Counted from the first letter of the stretch, positions 50,426 to 58,785 are shown. The stretch: DNA of 64,000 nucleotides from Altererythrobacter sp. BO-6 (GCF_011047315.1 NZ_CP049259.1:2275001-2339000); one strand, 5' to 3'. Notes: generated by a model from the sequence alone, not told the origin. Numbers and translations: made by a program.

Positions 50426-50448
50426 TTGAAAGTTGAACCACCTTTCAA
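50426..50448. promoter_or_regulatory. Inverted repeat between TonB receptor and tetR (candidate operator)
   Basis: ttgaaag-N9-ctttcaa, a perfect 7-bp inverted repeat of 23 bp in total, lies 37-59 nt upstream of the receptor start and about 50 nt before the TetR start. Its size and central position suit a TetR-family operator controlling both genes. Confidence 0.45.
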
Positions 50449-50497
50449 GTTCTGATTTTGCATGCTAACAGGCGATGTATCGGTCAGGTGAGGGGTG

Positions 50498-51118
50498 ATG
50501 ACGGGGATGCAGCCAGTCGAGACGGACAAGACGCCGCGCACAGAACGCGGGCGCCGCACGCTGCGCAAGCTGCTCGATGCGGCAGCGGTGGAGTTCGGCG
50601 AAAAGGGCTTCCACGATGCTTCGATCAGCTCGATCACGCGGCGGGCTGGGGTCGCGCTGGGCAGCTTCTACACCTATTTCGACAGCAAGGATGCGCTGTT
50701 CCGCGCGCTGGTGAGCGACATGAGTGATGCGGTCAAGGTCAGCGCCCGCAGCGCGCTGACCGAAGACATGAAGCCGCTGGAAGTCGAACAGGCCGCGCTG
50801 GCGGCGTTCCTGGATTTCGCGCGCGAGCACAAGGAAGTCTATCGCATTATCGACGAAGCCGAATTCGTCGACCCCGCCAGTTATCGCGCCCATTACGAGA
50901 CGATCGCCAAGCTGATCGAACAGCGCCTGAAGGCCGGGGGCGAAAGCGGCGCATTCCGGTCCGGCCTGGGCGAAGTGCAGGCCTGGGCATTGATGGGGAT
51001 GAACGTTTTTGTCGGCCTGCGCTTCGCGGTCTGGGACGAAATCGGCCGCGACTCCGATGAAATTGCCGCCCTGGTAAACACCATGCTGGCCCAGGGCATC
51101 GCGGCCGGGCACGGTTAG
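50498..51118 (+). CDS. TetR/AcrR family transcriptional regulator
   Basis: A 206-aa regulator. The N-terminal HTH is clear: RRTLRKLLDAAAVEFGEKGFHDASISSITRRAGVALGSFYTYFDSKDALFRALV. A helical ligand/dimer domain follows. It is divergent from the TonB receptor gene, which it probably represses together with itself. ATG 50498 follows 'gtgagggg'; GTG 50495 and ATG 50507 are alternatives. The effector is unknown. Confidence 0.9.
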   Translation: MTGMQPVETDKTPRTERGRRTLRKLLDAAAVEFGEKGFHDASISSITRRAGVALGSFYTYFDSKDALFRALVSDMSDAVKVSARSALTEDMKPLEVEQAALAAFLDFAREHKEVYRIIDEAEFVDPASYRAHYETIAKLIEQRLKAGGESGAFRSGLGEVQAWALMGMNVFVGLRFAVWDEIGRDSDEIAALVNTMLAQGIAAGHG

Positions 51119-51230
51119 CCAGACCATCCTTCGGGAACCGCAGGTCGCCTTGCGCGGTTGCATGCGGTAGACGTTCCGCACATCGGCCGCTTACGGTTCG
51201 ATTCCGGCACAGCAGGGGGGATTGAAGCCC

Positions 51231-52508
51231 ATGCGTGATCATGAACTGCGCAAACTGGCCGTTGGCGAAATGCACCTGCGCCGCTGGCCGCAGCTGGATG
51301 TGCCCTGTGTGATCGTCCAGTGGGTGCTGATTGTCGATGACGACGAGCGCGCCGACGAACTTGCCGCGATTGAGGTCAAGGCGCTGCCGCAGGATGTGCT
51401 CGGCAATCCCAGCTATCGCGCAGGTCGGCTGGGCGAGGACGTTCGGTTCGTCTGGGAACGGCACAGCGAAGGCACCAGCCTGACCTTGTTTGCGGTAGGG
51501 GCCGCAGCCGATGCCTTCCTCGATCCTGACAGCCATGCCGAACTGCAGGCGGCACTTGACTGGGCGACCGCGCTGCCCGGCCGGATCGTGCGCAGTACCC
51601 GGATCTGGGTCGCGCAGAGCGACCGCGAGATCGAAGCGATCCTGCCCCAGGTCGGCTTCATTCCCGCAGAAACGGTGTCGTGCCATTTCGGTGGTCCGCT
51701 GCGCATGTGGTCCGACTTCCGGCTCAAAGACGATGGCTATGGCCGTCTGCTGGTTGCGGCGAATGGGGCCGATCCGGCGGAAATCACGCGCCAGGTCCAG
51801 CGGCTGCAGGAATTGGGCAATTACCGCAACCGGGCCCTGCTGGGGCTGCCGGTCGCGCGCGAATGCTGGCCCAAGCTGGATGAAGCCGAGGCCCGCCTGC
51901 GAGATCTTGCCGCGCGGATCGGCAATCGCGACGAAACCGACGACCAGCTGATGGACACCTTGTCCGAACTGTCGCTTGAGCTTGCGGCGATCGAGACATC
52001 GATCTCCTTCCGGATGGATGCGACCAAGGCCTATGCCCAGCTGGTGAACGACCGGCTGGCGCAGGTCGATCCGCGCCCGATTGCCGGCTTTGCCTCACTG
52101 ACCGATTTCACCCAGCGCCGCTTCTTCCCGGCGATGAACACCTGCGAAGCGACCACCGCGCGGGTGCGCCAGCTGGCGCTGCGTGCAGTCCAGCTGTCCT
52201 CGCTCCTTCGCGCCCGGATCGAAACGCGGATCGAGAACCAGAACGCGCAATTGCTCCATTCGATGGAGCGCAGCACACGGATGCAGGTTCGGCTGCAGCA
52301 ACTGGTCGAGGGATTCTCGGTCGTCGCGCTCAGCTATTACCTGATCGGCCTGATCGGCTATCTGCTCGCAGGATTGCCGCTGAAGGATTATGGGCTCGAC
52401 AAGACCTATGTGATCGCTGCGCTGGTGATCCCAGTTGTGTTGGTGATCTGGATCGGGATGCGCGTGCTCAAGCGGCGCCTGTTTCCCGATGGCGGAAAAC
52501 CCGGCTGA
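51231..52508 (+). CDS. DUF3422 family membrane protein
   Basis: A 425-aa protein with a large N-terminal soluble part (MRDHELRKLAVGEMHLRRWP..., FVWERHSEGTSLTLFA), a helical middle region around residues 200-340, and two C-terminal membrane segments (VVALSYYLIGLIGYLLAGL and VIAALVIPVVLVIWIGMRVL). The layout matches DUF3422 proteins, of unknown function. ATG 51231 follows 'agcagggggg'. It is the last gene before the photosynthesis cluster and on the same strand; its stop is about 50 nt before bchI. Confidence 0.83.
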   Translation: MRDHELRKLAVGEMHLRRWPQLDVPCVIVQWVLIVDDDERADELAAIEVKALPQDVLGNPSYRAGRLGEDVRFVWERHSEGTSLTLFAVGAAADAFLDPDSHAELQAALDWATALPGRIVRSTRIWVAQSDREIEAILPQVGFIPAETVSCHFGGPLRMWSDFRLKDDGYGRLLVAANGADPAEITRQVQRLQELGNYRNRALLGLPVARECWPKLDEAEARLRDLAARIGNRDETDDQLMDTLSELSLELAAIETSISFRMDATKAYAQLVNDRLAQVDPRPIAGFASLTDFTQRRFFPAMNTCEATTARVRQLALRAVQLSSLLRARIETRIENQNAQLLHSMERSTRMQVRLQQLVEGFSVVALSYYLIGLIGYLLAGLPLKDYGLDKTYVIAALVIPVVLVIWIGMRVLKRRLFPDGGKPG

Positions 52509-52520
52509 TCACTTAATCGC

Positions 52521-52549
52521 TTGTCCTGACGCTGCAACTTGTCCAGAAC
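52521..52549 (+). promoter_or_regulatory. Candidate bchI promoter (TTGTCC -35, N17, CAGAAC)
   Basis: TTGTCC at 52521-52526 and CAGAAC at 52544-52549 are spaced by 17 nt; the -10 is poor. The TTGWCC box stands exactly 38 nt before the ATG, as at crtF, which is the main reason to propose it. Transcription would then start at or next to the start codon. Confidence 0.4.
52522..52539. promoter_or_regulatory. Degenerate PpsR/CrtJ site abutting the bchI operator
   Basis: tgt-N12-act matches TGT-N12-ACA in five of six fixed bases. It directly adjoins the perfect site at 52540 with no gap and overlaps the TTGTCC box. PpsR/CrtJ often binds paired sites, so this could be the weaker partner. Confidence 0.35.
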
Positions 52550-52557
52550 AGTGGACA
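52540..52557. promoter_or_regulatory. PpsR/CrtJ operator one base before bchI
   Basis: tgtcca-gaacag-tggaca is a perfect 6-6-6 palindrome matching the TGT-N12-ACA consensus of PpsR/CrtJ, the aerobic/light repressor of photosynthesis genes. It ends one base before the bchI ATG (52559). Confidence 0.85.
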
Positions 52558-52558
52558 G

Positions 52559-53560
52559 ATGGCGCGTTTTCCCTTCTCTGCGATTGTTGGCCAGGACGAG
52601 ATGAAACTGGCGCTGCTGATCGCCTCGGTCGATCCGTCGATCGGCGGCGTCATGGTGTTTGGCGATCGCGGCACGGGCAAGTCCACCGCCAGCCGCGCGC
52701 TTGCATCCTTGCTGCCGCCGATGACCACGGTCGAGGGCTGCCGTTACCACTGCCTGCCCGAACAGCGCGGCACTTGCCCTGACCCTTGCACCTCGGGCCG
52801 TAATGCAAAGCGCGCGGTCCCGTTTGTCGATCTGCCATTGGGCGCGACCGAAGACCGGGTGGTGGGTTCGCTCGATCTTGAGAAGGCACTCAGGCAGGGT
52901 GAAAAAGCGTTCGAGCCCGGCCTCTTGGCGAAGGCGCATCGCGGGTTCCTTTATATCGACGAGATCAATTTGCTTGAGGATCACCTCGTCGATTTGCTGC
53001 TCGATGTGGCGGCATCAGGTGAAAACGTGGTCGAGCGCGAGGGGCTGTCAGTGCGCCACCGCGCCAAATTCGTGCTGATCGGCAGCGGCAACCCCGAAGA
53101 AGGCGAGCTGCGGCCGCAATTGCTCGACCGCTTTGGTCTGTCGGTCGAGGTGCGCACCCCGCGCGAAATCGAACAGCGGGTCGAGATCATGCGCCGCTGC
53201 GGCGCGCAGGAACGCGATCCGGAAGGCTTTGCCACAGAGTGGCAGGCAGAAGACGACAAGATCGTCAAGCAGATCGCGCGCGGCCAGAAACGCGTCCAGA
53301 CAATCGAGCTGCCGGACGATGTGCTGGCGGATGCAGCGCAGCTCTGCATGGCGGTGGGCGTTGACGGGCTGCGCGGCGAACTGACGCTGATGCGTGCAAG
53401 CCGCGCCTATGCGGCGCTTGCCGGTGCGCGAAAGGTCAAGCGCGAGCATGTGCTGGCGGTTGCCCCGATGGCGCTGCGCCACCGCTTGCGGCGCGATGTG
53501 CTTGACGAAACCGGCTCGACCGTGCGGATCGAACGCGCGGTGGCCGAGCTCTTCGGATGA
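52559..53560 (+). CDS. bchI: Magnesium chelatase ATPase subunit I
   Basis: A 333-aa AAA+ ATPase. With BchD and BchH it inserts Mg into protoporphyrin IX, the first committed step of bacteriochlorophyll synthesis. [21 protein letters not shown] is the standard start; Walker A is GDRGTGKST (about residue 37-45), Walker [11 protein letters not shown], and sensor [20 protein letters not shown]. The start is fixed by homology, yet there is no room for a ribosome site other than the operator arm tggaca. bchD overlaps its stop by 4 nt; bchH is not in the window. Confidence 0.97.
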   Translation: MARFPFSAIVGQDEMKLALLIASVDPSIGGVMVFGDRGTGKSTASRALASLLPPMTTVEGCRYHCLPEQRGTCPDPCTSGRNAKRAVPFVDLPLGATEDRVVGSLDLEKALRQGEKAFEPGLLAKAHRGFLYIDEINLLEDHLVDLLLDVAASGENVVEREGLSVRHRAKFVLIGSGNPEEGELRPQLLDRFGLSVEVRTPREIEQRVEIMRRCGAQERDPEGFATEWQAEDDKIVKQIARGQKRVQTIELPDDVLADAAQLCMAVGVDGLRGELTLMRASRAYAALAGARKVKREHVLAVAPMALRHRLRRDVLDETGSTVRIERAVAELFG

Positions 53561-55269
53561 GCATCGGCGCGCCTGCGCCGGAGCCTGCTTTCGACCCACT
53601 GGCCGATGCGCTGCTGGCGGCGCGCCTGCTGGCAATTGCACCTACCAGCCTTGGCGGGATTTGCCTGCGCGGCGGCGGCCCGGCGCGCGACCTGGTGCTG
53701 GAGCGCCTTCGCGCTGCCTTGCCTGAAAGCGCTCCTTGGCGGCGACTTCCGGCCAATGCCGATGACGAGGGACTGCTCGGCGGGATCGACGTCGCTGCCA
53801 GCCTAGCCGAAGGCCGCGCGGTGCAGCGCTGCGGACTATTGAGCGAAGCGCAGGGCGGCGTGGTGCTGGTGCCGATGGCCGAGCGCATGCGCGAAGCAAC
53901 CGCCGGGCGGCTGGCGCAGGCGATGGACGATGGCGCAATTGCCCTGGTGCTGCTGGATGACGGGCGCGAGCCTGATGACCGGCCTGCGGCGGCACTGCGC
54001 GATCGGGTGGCGTTCGAGTGTGACCTTTCGCGTGTGGCATCGATCGACGTTGCAGATACTGCCGATACGAAGCCGTTTTCGATCAGCCAGGTGGCAGGGC
54101 TGGATGACGAGCAGCTTGCCGCGCTCGCTGCCGTTTCGGCCGCGCTGGGGATCGACTCGGTGCGTCCATTGCTGTTTGCGCTGGCCACGGCACGGGCGCA
54201 TGCCGCGCTCAACCGGCGCAAGAAGGTGCGGCAAGAGGATCTGGCTGCTGCGGTTCGGCTGGTGCTCAGCCCCCGTGCCACCCAGCTGCCCGAAGCGCCC
54301 GCAGACGACGATGCACCCCCTCCGCCCGATCAGGGCGAGGATTCGTCCGATGGCGAGAAACAAAGCTCAGGCGAAATGCCGCCGGACGAAATGCTGGTCG
54401 AAGCCGCGCTCGCCGCGATCCCGCCCGATGTGCTGGCTCAGATTGCCGCGGGCAAGATGCGGAGGAGTGCGCAAGGCGGAGGCGGCGGCAAGCGCAGCAT
54501 GTCGAAGCTGCGCGGCAAGCCGCTCGGCGCGCGGCCCGGCATCCCGCGTGGCGGGGCGCGGCTGGCGCTGATCGACAGCCTGCGCGCGGCGGCGCCATGG
54601 CAGCCGCTGCGGCGGCACGAACGCGGCGAAAGTGCGATGACCGCGCTCCATATCGAGAAAGACGATCTGCGCATCCGCCGGTTTGAGGAACGCGCGGGTT
54701 CGGTGACGATCTTCTGCGTCGATGCTTCAGGCTCTGCGGCGATCGCGCGGCTGGCCGAGGCCAAGGGCGCGGTCGAGCGCATCCTGGCGCAGGCCTATGT
54801 CAAACGTAGCGAAGTGGCGCTGATCGCCTTTCGCGGCGAAGGGGCGGAAGTGCTGCTGCCCCCGACCCGCTCGCTAACTCGCGCGCGGCGTGCCTTGTCG
54901 GAACTGCCGGGCGGGGGCGGCACACCGCTGGCCTCCGGGTTGCAGCTCGGCTTGCAGATGGCGTTGGCGGTGGCGTCGCGCGGGCGCACACCCTTTGTGG
55001 TTTGCCTGACCGATGGCAGCGCCAATATCGCCGCAGATGGCGCGCCTGGGCGGACGCAGGCAAAGGAAGATGCGCTGGCGGCCGCGCGCGGGTTTGCCCT
55101 GCGCGGGATCGAGGGGATCGTGATCGACATCTCGCCGCGTCCGCGCCCCGAAGCGGCGGAGCTCGCCAAGGCGATGCAGGCGCGCTACCTGCCGCTGCCC
55201 CTGGCCGATGCCGCCGCGCTTGAGCGGGCGGTGAGCGCGGCCCAGCCTGCGCCGCAATTCGCACGATGA
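53557..55269 (+). CDS. bchD: Magnesium chelatase subunit D
   Basis: A 570-aa partner of BchI. The N-terminal AAA-like domain lacks an intact Walker A. A Pro/Asp/Glu-rich linker (PADDDAPPPPDQGEDSSDGE, about residues 248-270) follows, then a C-terminal von Willebrand A domain with the MIDAS motif CVDASGSAAIARLAEAKG (near 390) and CLTDGSANIA. ATG overlaps the bchI stop, and its own stop overlaps bchO (ATGA), so I, D and O are co-translated. Confidence 0.96.
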   Translation: MSIGAPAPEPAFDPLADALLAARLLAIAPTSLGGICLRGGGPARDLVLERLRAALPESAPWRRLPANADDEGLLGGIDVAASLAEGRAVQRCGLLSEAQGGVVLVPMAERMREATAGRLAQAMDDGAIALVLLDDGREPDDRPAAALRDRVAFECDLSRVASIDVADTADTKPFSISQVAGLDDEQLAALAAVSAALGIDSVRPLLFALATARAHAALNRRKKVRQEDLAAAVRLVLSPRATQLPEAPADDDAPPPPDQGEDSSDGEKQSSGEMPPDEMLVEAALAAIPPDVLAQIAAGKMRRSAQGGGGGKRSMSKLRGKPLGARPGIPRGGARLALIDSLRAAAPWQPLRRHERGESAMTALHIEKDDLRIRRFEERAGSVTIFCVDASGSAAIARLAEAKGAVERILAQAYVKRSEVALIAFRGEGAEVLLPPTRSLTRARRALSELPGGGGTPLASGLQLGLQMALAVASRGRTPFVVCLTDGSANIAADGAPGRTQAKEDALAAARGFALRGIEGIVIDISPRPRPEAAELAKAMQARYLPLPLADAAALERAVSAAQPAPQFAR

Positions 55270-56159
55270 GCGGCGCCCTGCGCTGGGACGTCGAAGGGCG
55301 TGACTGGCCGCATCGCGGGGCCAGCCGCTTTGTCGAAGCTGATGGCCTCACCTGGCATGTGCAGCAGATGGGGGAGGGGCCGCCAATACTGCTGCTCCAC
55401 GGCACCGGCGCATCGAGCCACAGCTGGCATCGGGTGACACCGCTTCTTGCCCAGAACGTCACGGTGATTGTGCCCGACCTGCCGCTGCATGGTTTCACCG
55501 GGGGCGACCCGGTGAGCCATCGCGCCAGCCTGCCCGCAATGGCGCGGGCCGTGGCGGCGCTTGTGGTCGCGCTTGGTGTGGAGCCGACTGCCTTGGTAGG
55601 CCATTCCGCCGGCGCGGCGATCGCGCTGCAGATGGCCCTTGATGGCGTGGTCGATCGGCGCACGCCAGTGGTCGGCTTCAACCCCGCGCTAACCCCCTTT
55701 CCCGGGGCGGCGGCGCAGATCTTCCCGGGCATGGCCAAGCTGTTGTTGCTTAATCCCTTTGTGCCGAAAGTCTTCTCCGGCGTGTCGCGCCTGGCGGGCG
55801 ATCCTTCGCGTTTCCTTGAGCGTTCGACCGGTTCGCGCACCGATCCGGTCTCGCTGCGCTGCTATGCCCGGCTGTTTGCCAGTTCGCATCACACGCGCGG
55901 CGCGCTGGCGATGATGGCGCATTGGGACCTTGAGGCATTCTCGCGGCGGCTCGGCGATGTCGCCAATCCGGTGCTGCTGGTCCATGCCCGCGGTGACACC
56001 GCTGTGCCGCTCGGTTCGGTCGAAGCGGCAGCAGCGCGCATCCCGGGTGCGCGGCTGGAACTGATGGGAAATCTGGGCCATCTTGCGCATGAAGAGGCGC
56101 CAGATCAGGCCGCGGCGTTGATTGAATCAATTGCGCAGCCGATTTCAGCGGGAGAATGA
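55266..56159 (+). CDS. bchO: BchO, alpha/beta-fold hydrolase linked to Mg chelatase
   Basis: A 297-aa alpha/beta hydrolase found with bchI-bchD in photosynthesis clusters. The oxyanion segment ILLLHGTGASSHSWH and the nucleophile elbow VGHSAGAAIALQMAL are clear. The terminal His is in GNLGHLAHEEAPD. Its exact reaction is not established, but it is regarded as a Mg-chelatase accessory. It overlaps bchD and the following small ORF by 4 nt each. Confidence 0.93.
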   Translation: MSGALRWDVEGRDWPHRGASRFVEADGLTWHVQQMGEGPPILLLHGTGASSHSWHRVTPLLAQNVTVIVPDLPLHGFTGGDPVSHRASLPAMARAVAALVVALGVEPTALVGHSAGAAIALQMALDGVVDRRTPVVGFNPALTPFPGAAAQIFPGMAKLLLLNPFVPKVFSGVSRLAGDPSRFLERSTGSRTDPVSLRCYARLFASSHHTRGALAMMAHWDLEAFSRRLGDVANPVLLVHARGDTAVPLGSVEAAAARIPGARLELMGNLGHLAHEEAPDQAAALIESIAQPISAGE

Positions 56160-56326
56160 CGATGTGGGAGGCGTTTCGCAGCTTCGTTGGCAGCAATTTC
56201 GCCATCGTCGAAGTGCTGTTCACCGCCACCGTCGCGCTCGGTTTCGGGGCGTACCAGATCTGGTCGGTCAATCGCGAAATCGCCAAGGACAAGGCGAAGA
56301 AGGCCGAACGCCGCGACGCCGAATGA
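56156..56326 (+). CDS. Small single-helix membrane protein downstream of bchO
   Basis: A 56-aa protein (MTMWEAFRSFVGSNFAIVEV...) with one membrane helix (about residues 16-37) and a charged tail rich in Lys, Arg and Glu (NREIAKDKAKKAERRDAE). Its ATG overlaps the bchO stop (ATGA), so it is the fourth gene of bchI-D-O; ATG 56162 is a second possible start. The stop is directly adjacent, with no spacer, to the end of convergent crtC. It is too short for many gene callers and I recognise no family. The position suggests a membrane anchor or assembly factor for pigment synthesis (inference). Confidence 0.75.
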   Translation: MTMWEAFRSFVGSNFAIVEVLFTATVALGFGAYQIWSVNREIAKDKAKKAERRDAE

Positions 56327-57334
56327 TCAGTCCTTTCTGGGCATCCGGTACGGCAGCATGAATTGCACCACTGGCGAAGCGAAGCGGTCCAGATCGAGGC
56401 TTTCCTGCACCGCCACCACCTGTTCGCCATAGAGCCGCGAAGCGAGCGTCGAGCGGGCATAGAAGGGCGCATCCTCCCAGGTCTTGAGCACGCTGGCATG
56501 GCCGCGATCGGCGCGGGTCCGGCGCGTCATCTGCCACAGCGTATTGGGCAAGGGCGCGACCAGCGGCAGCTCCGCCTCGTGCGGCGTGCCCGAGGCATCA
56601 AACCGCAGCGCACTGGCAAAACCGCTGCCATCGCGGCGGACACCTTCATAGCAGACGACTGCCTCGCGTCCGAGATGCGCGCGCGACCAGTGCCATACGC
56701 GAAACCCTTCTTCCAGCGACTCGCGGCCGAAATTGGAATCGAGATAGGCCTCGCCGCTCCAGCGCAATTCTGGCTGCGTCATCTCCACTTCCACCCGCGC
56801 GCGCGGGGCAAGGCAATGCCACAGGTGGTGCCCTTCCGGATCGAGCGCAAAGGCGGTCGAATTCAGCGTCTCAGGGTAGAGCCGCACCGTGCCGCGCACG
56901 TGCCGACGCCACGGAATGCCAAGCCGTTTGTCGCGCTCGACGATGTCGATTTGCAGATGGTCGCCGTACCAGCGCACCGCGCTGGGGCCGACCTGCAACG
57001 TGTCGCGATCGCGGCGCACCAATGCGCTCTGCCGCTCGGTCATGGTCCAGCGCGCGCTCGGCCCATAGAGCGCGACGTTGAGCGCCGCGTGGTTTTCCGG
57101 CTCGTGCCGCCCGCTGGCCCTGTAATAAGGTGAGAAGACGCTGCCGACGAAGGCGATGATGGTCAGCCCGTGCCTTCGGTCTGCGCTGAGGGCATCGATA
57201 TACCACCAGCCATAGCCGCCGGGTAGGATTTCCGCATCGAAGCAAGGTCTTGCAGCACCGTCGCGGCTGCCAGCTGTCCGGACAAGGCCGCCATCGGCAC
57301 GCCCGCCCCGGGATGGGTACTGCCGCCCGCGCAA
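56327..57334 (-). CDS. crtC: Hydroxyneurosporene (acyclic carotenoid) 1,2-hydratase; start uncertain
   Basis: CrtC adds water to the end group of neurosporene/lycopene-type carotenoids. Family segments are FDAEILPGGYGWWYIDALS, LTIIAFVGSVFSPYYR, HAALNVALYGPSARWTMTER and LDSNFGRESLEEGFRVWHWSRA. The sequence resembles CrtC from about 57241 downwards, but no ATG, GTG or TTG lies between there and TTG 57334, 57 nt or more inside the crtD 3' end; ATG 57388 is the next. TTG 57334 is used here provisionally (335 aa). The overlap with crtD is therefore at least about 80 nt and perhaps 172 nt. The minimal conserved protein is about 305 aa. Confidence 0.85.
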   Translation of the reverse strand: MRGRQYPSRGGRADGGLVRTAGSRDGAARPCFDAEILPGGYGWWYIDALSADRRHGLTIIAFVGSVFSPYYRASGRHEPENHAALNVALYGPSARWTMTERQSALVRRDRDTLQVGPSAVRWYGDHLQIDIVERDKRLGIPWRRHVRGTVRLYPETLNSTAFALDPEGHHLWHCLAPRARVEVEMTQPELRWSGEAYLDSNFGRESLEEGFRVWHWSRAHLGREAVVCYEGVRRDGSGFASALRFDASGTPHEAELPLVAPLPNTLWQMTRRTRADRGHASVLKTWEDAPFYARSTLASRLYGEQVVAVQESLDLDRFASPVVQFMLPYRMPRKD

Positions 57335-58725
57335 TAGAGCGCAGGGATCCGCGTGCGTGTGCCCTGGCGGAGGAAGGACGCCGCCCATCCGTGCGAGGCC
57401 CGTCCATAGATCGCTCCGCCGGTCGAGGGCCAGAGCCTCTCGAATGTATTCGGCGTCGCCAGCTGGTGCGCGAAGGGTTCCTCCAGTTCCAGTCCGCAGC
57501 GGCTGAGGCTGCGCGTCATGGCGGTGGTGCATCGCTCGATCTCCTCGGAAGTATAGGCATGGGTGTCGCCATCGGCTGGCGCATTGACGATGATCTGTAG
57601 CCGTTCGCGGCCTGTTGGTTCGGGGGCACCAACCACGGCGCCGCGATCCTGCGCGCAGACATAGACAGTCGGGTCAGACGGCAGGGAGCCGTCAGCGATG
57701 TCGGCGAACTCGCGCGGATAATCCGGCGAGAAGAAGACATTGTGCCGCACCAGCGGAAAGCCCGTCGATTTGCTGTGCGCATACCAGACGAAGGCGGAGA
57801 GCGAGCGCTTGCCAGCCGGGTAGGCGCTGACCGCGCGGGCGGCGTGATTGCCGAACCGGCCAGCGGCAATCGCTGCCGGATCGGCATTGGTGATCACGGC
57901 ATCGGCAGCAATCCGCTCGCCATTTGCGAGTATCACGCCGCTGGCGCGCCCGCCCGTTAGCTCGACCCGTTCAACCGCCTCGCCGAAGCGGTAGTGCGCA
58001 CCATGGCGCTCACCCAGCTTTTGCAGCGCAGCGGCCAGCGCGCTCATCCCGCCATCGATCAGCCACACGCCCATCGCCTCGACATGGGCGATCAGCATCA
58101 GCGTAGCGGGCGCGGCAAAGGGCGATGAACCGCAATAGGTCGAATAGCGCGCGAACAGCTGGCGCAGCCGCTGGTCCGGGAAATGGCTGCCCAGCGCATT
58201 CCACATCGATGTGTAGGGGTGGATGGCGTGCAGGTCAGCGATATTGGCGAGGCCGATCCGCCACATCAGCGCGGGCGGCCAGGCGGGCTTGCTGGCGCGC
58301 AGCATCGTGTCATTGAGCGTCGCATAGATCCGCCGGGCATCGGCCCTGAATGCGCGGTAACCCGCTGCTGCAGCCGCTCCGGCAAAATCGCCGATCCCTT
58401 CCTCGCTGCGCTGTGGGTCAGCGTAGAGATCAAGTTGAGCTTGATCGTCCCACGCATGCCGCGCCAGGATCGAGGCTCGGCTGGTCGACACGTAATCGTC
58501 CAGTTCTGCGCCCGCTGCTCGGAAAATGCCATCGAACACATCGCGCAGGGTGAAGACGGTCGGCCCGCCGTCGATCATCGCGCCATCGACCTCGACGGTG
58601 CGTGCCTTGCCGCCTGCCCAGCTATCTTTCTCGACCACGGTGACGTGGCATCCGCGCGCGGCAAGCAGCGCCGCACAGGCGAGACCGCCCATGCCGGCAC
58701 CGATCACTACCACGCGTCCGGCCAA
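57163..58725 (-). CDS. crtD: Methoxyneurosporene/hydroxyneurosporene 3,4-desaturase (CrtI-type)
   Basis: A 520-aa FAD-dependent carotenoid desaturase. The N-terminal dinucleotide site is RVVVIGAGMGGLACAALLAARGCHVTVVEK, and the C-terminal FAD segment is YCAGGSTHPGAGVPMAALSGQLAA. With CrtC and CrtF it makes spheroidene/spirilloxanthin-type pigments. The start is TTG 58725, directly preceded by 'gggaggggcga'; the longer frame to TTG 58773 enters the PpsR operator and has no ribosome site. It is divergent from crtF; the shared operator lies 42-59 nt upstream. Confidence 0.93.
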   Translation of the reverse strand: MAGRVVVIGAGMGGLACAALLAARGCHVTVVEKDSWAGGKARTVEVDGAMIDGGPTVFTLRDVFDGIFRAAGAELDDYVSTSRASILARHAWDDQAQLDLYADPQRSEEGIGDFAGAAAAAGYRAFRADARRIYATLNDTMLRASKPAWPPALMWRIGLANIADLHAIHPYTSMWNALGSHFPDQRLRQLFARYSTYCGSSPFAAPATLMLIAHVEAMGVWLIDGGMSALAAALQKLGERHGAHYRFGEAVERVELTGGRASGVILANGERIAADAVITNADPAAIAAGRFGNHAARAVSAYPAGKRSLSAFVWYAHSKSTGFPLVRHNVFFSPDYPREFADIADGSLPSDPTVYVCAQDRGAVVGAPEPTGRERLQIIVNAPADGDTHAYTSEEIERCTTAMTRSLSRCGLELEEPFAHQLATPNTFERLWPSTGGAIYGRASHGWAASFLRQGTRTRIPALYCAGGSTHPGAGVPMAALSGQLAAATVLQDLASMRKSYPAAMAGGISMPSAQTEGTG

Positions 58726-58747
58726 TCGCCCCTCCCACGCATTGTGT

Positions 58748-58776
58748 TTGACCTTTACATAACAGATGTCCAATCA
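58748..58776 (+). promoter_or_regulatory. Candidate crtF promoter (TTGACC -35, N17, CAATCA)
   Basis: TTGACC at 58748-58753 and the AT-rich CAATCA at 58771-58776 are spaced 17 nt. The TTGWCC box is exactly 38 nt upstream of the crtF ATG, as at bchI. The start of transcription would fall at the start codon. Confidence 0.45.
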
Positions 58777-58784
58777 AATGGACA
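58767..58784. promoter_or_regulatory. PpsR/CrtJ operator between crtD and crtF
   Basis: tgtcca-atcaaa-tggaca, a perfect 6-6-6 palindrome of the TGT-N12-ACA type with the same arms as the bchI site. It ends one base before the crtF ATG (58786) and can serve both divergent genes. Confidence 0.88.
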
Positions 58785-58785
58785 C

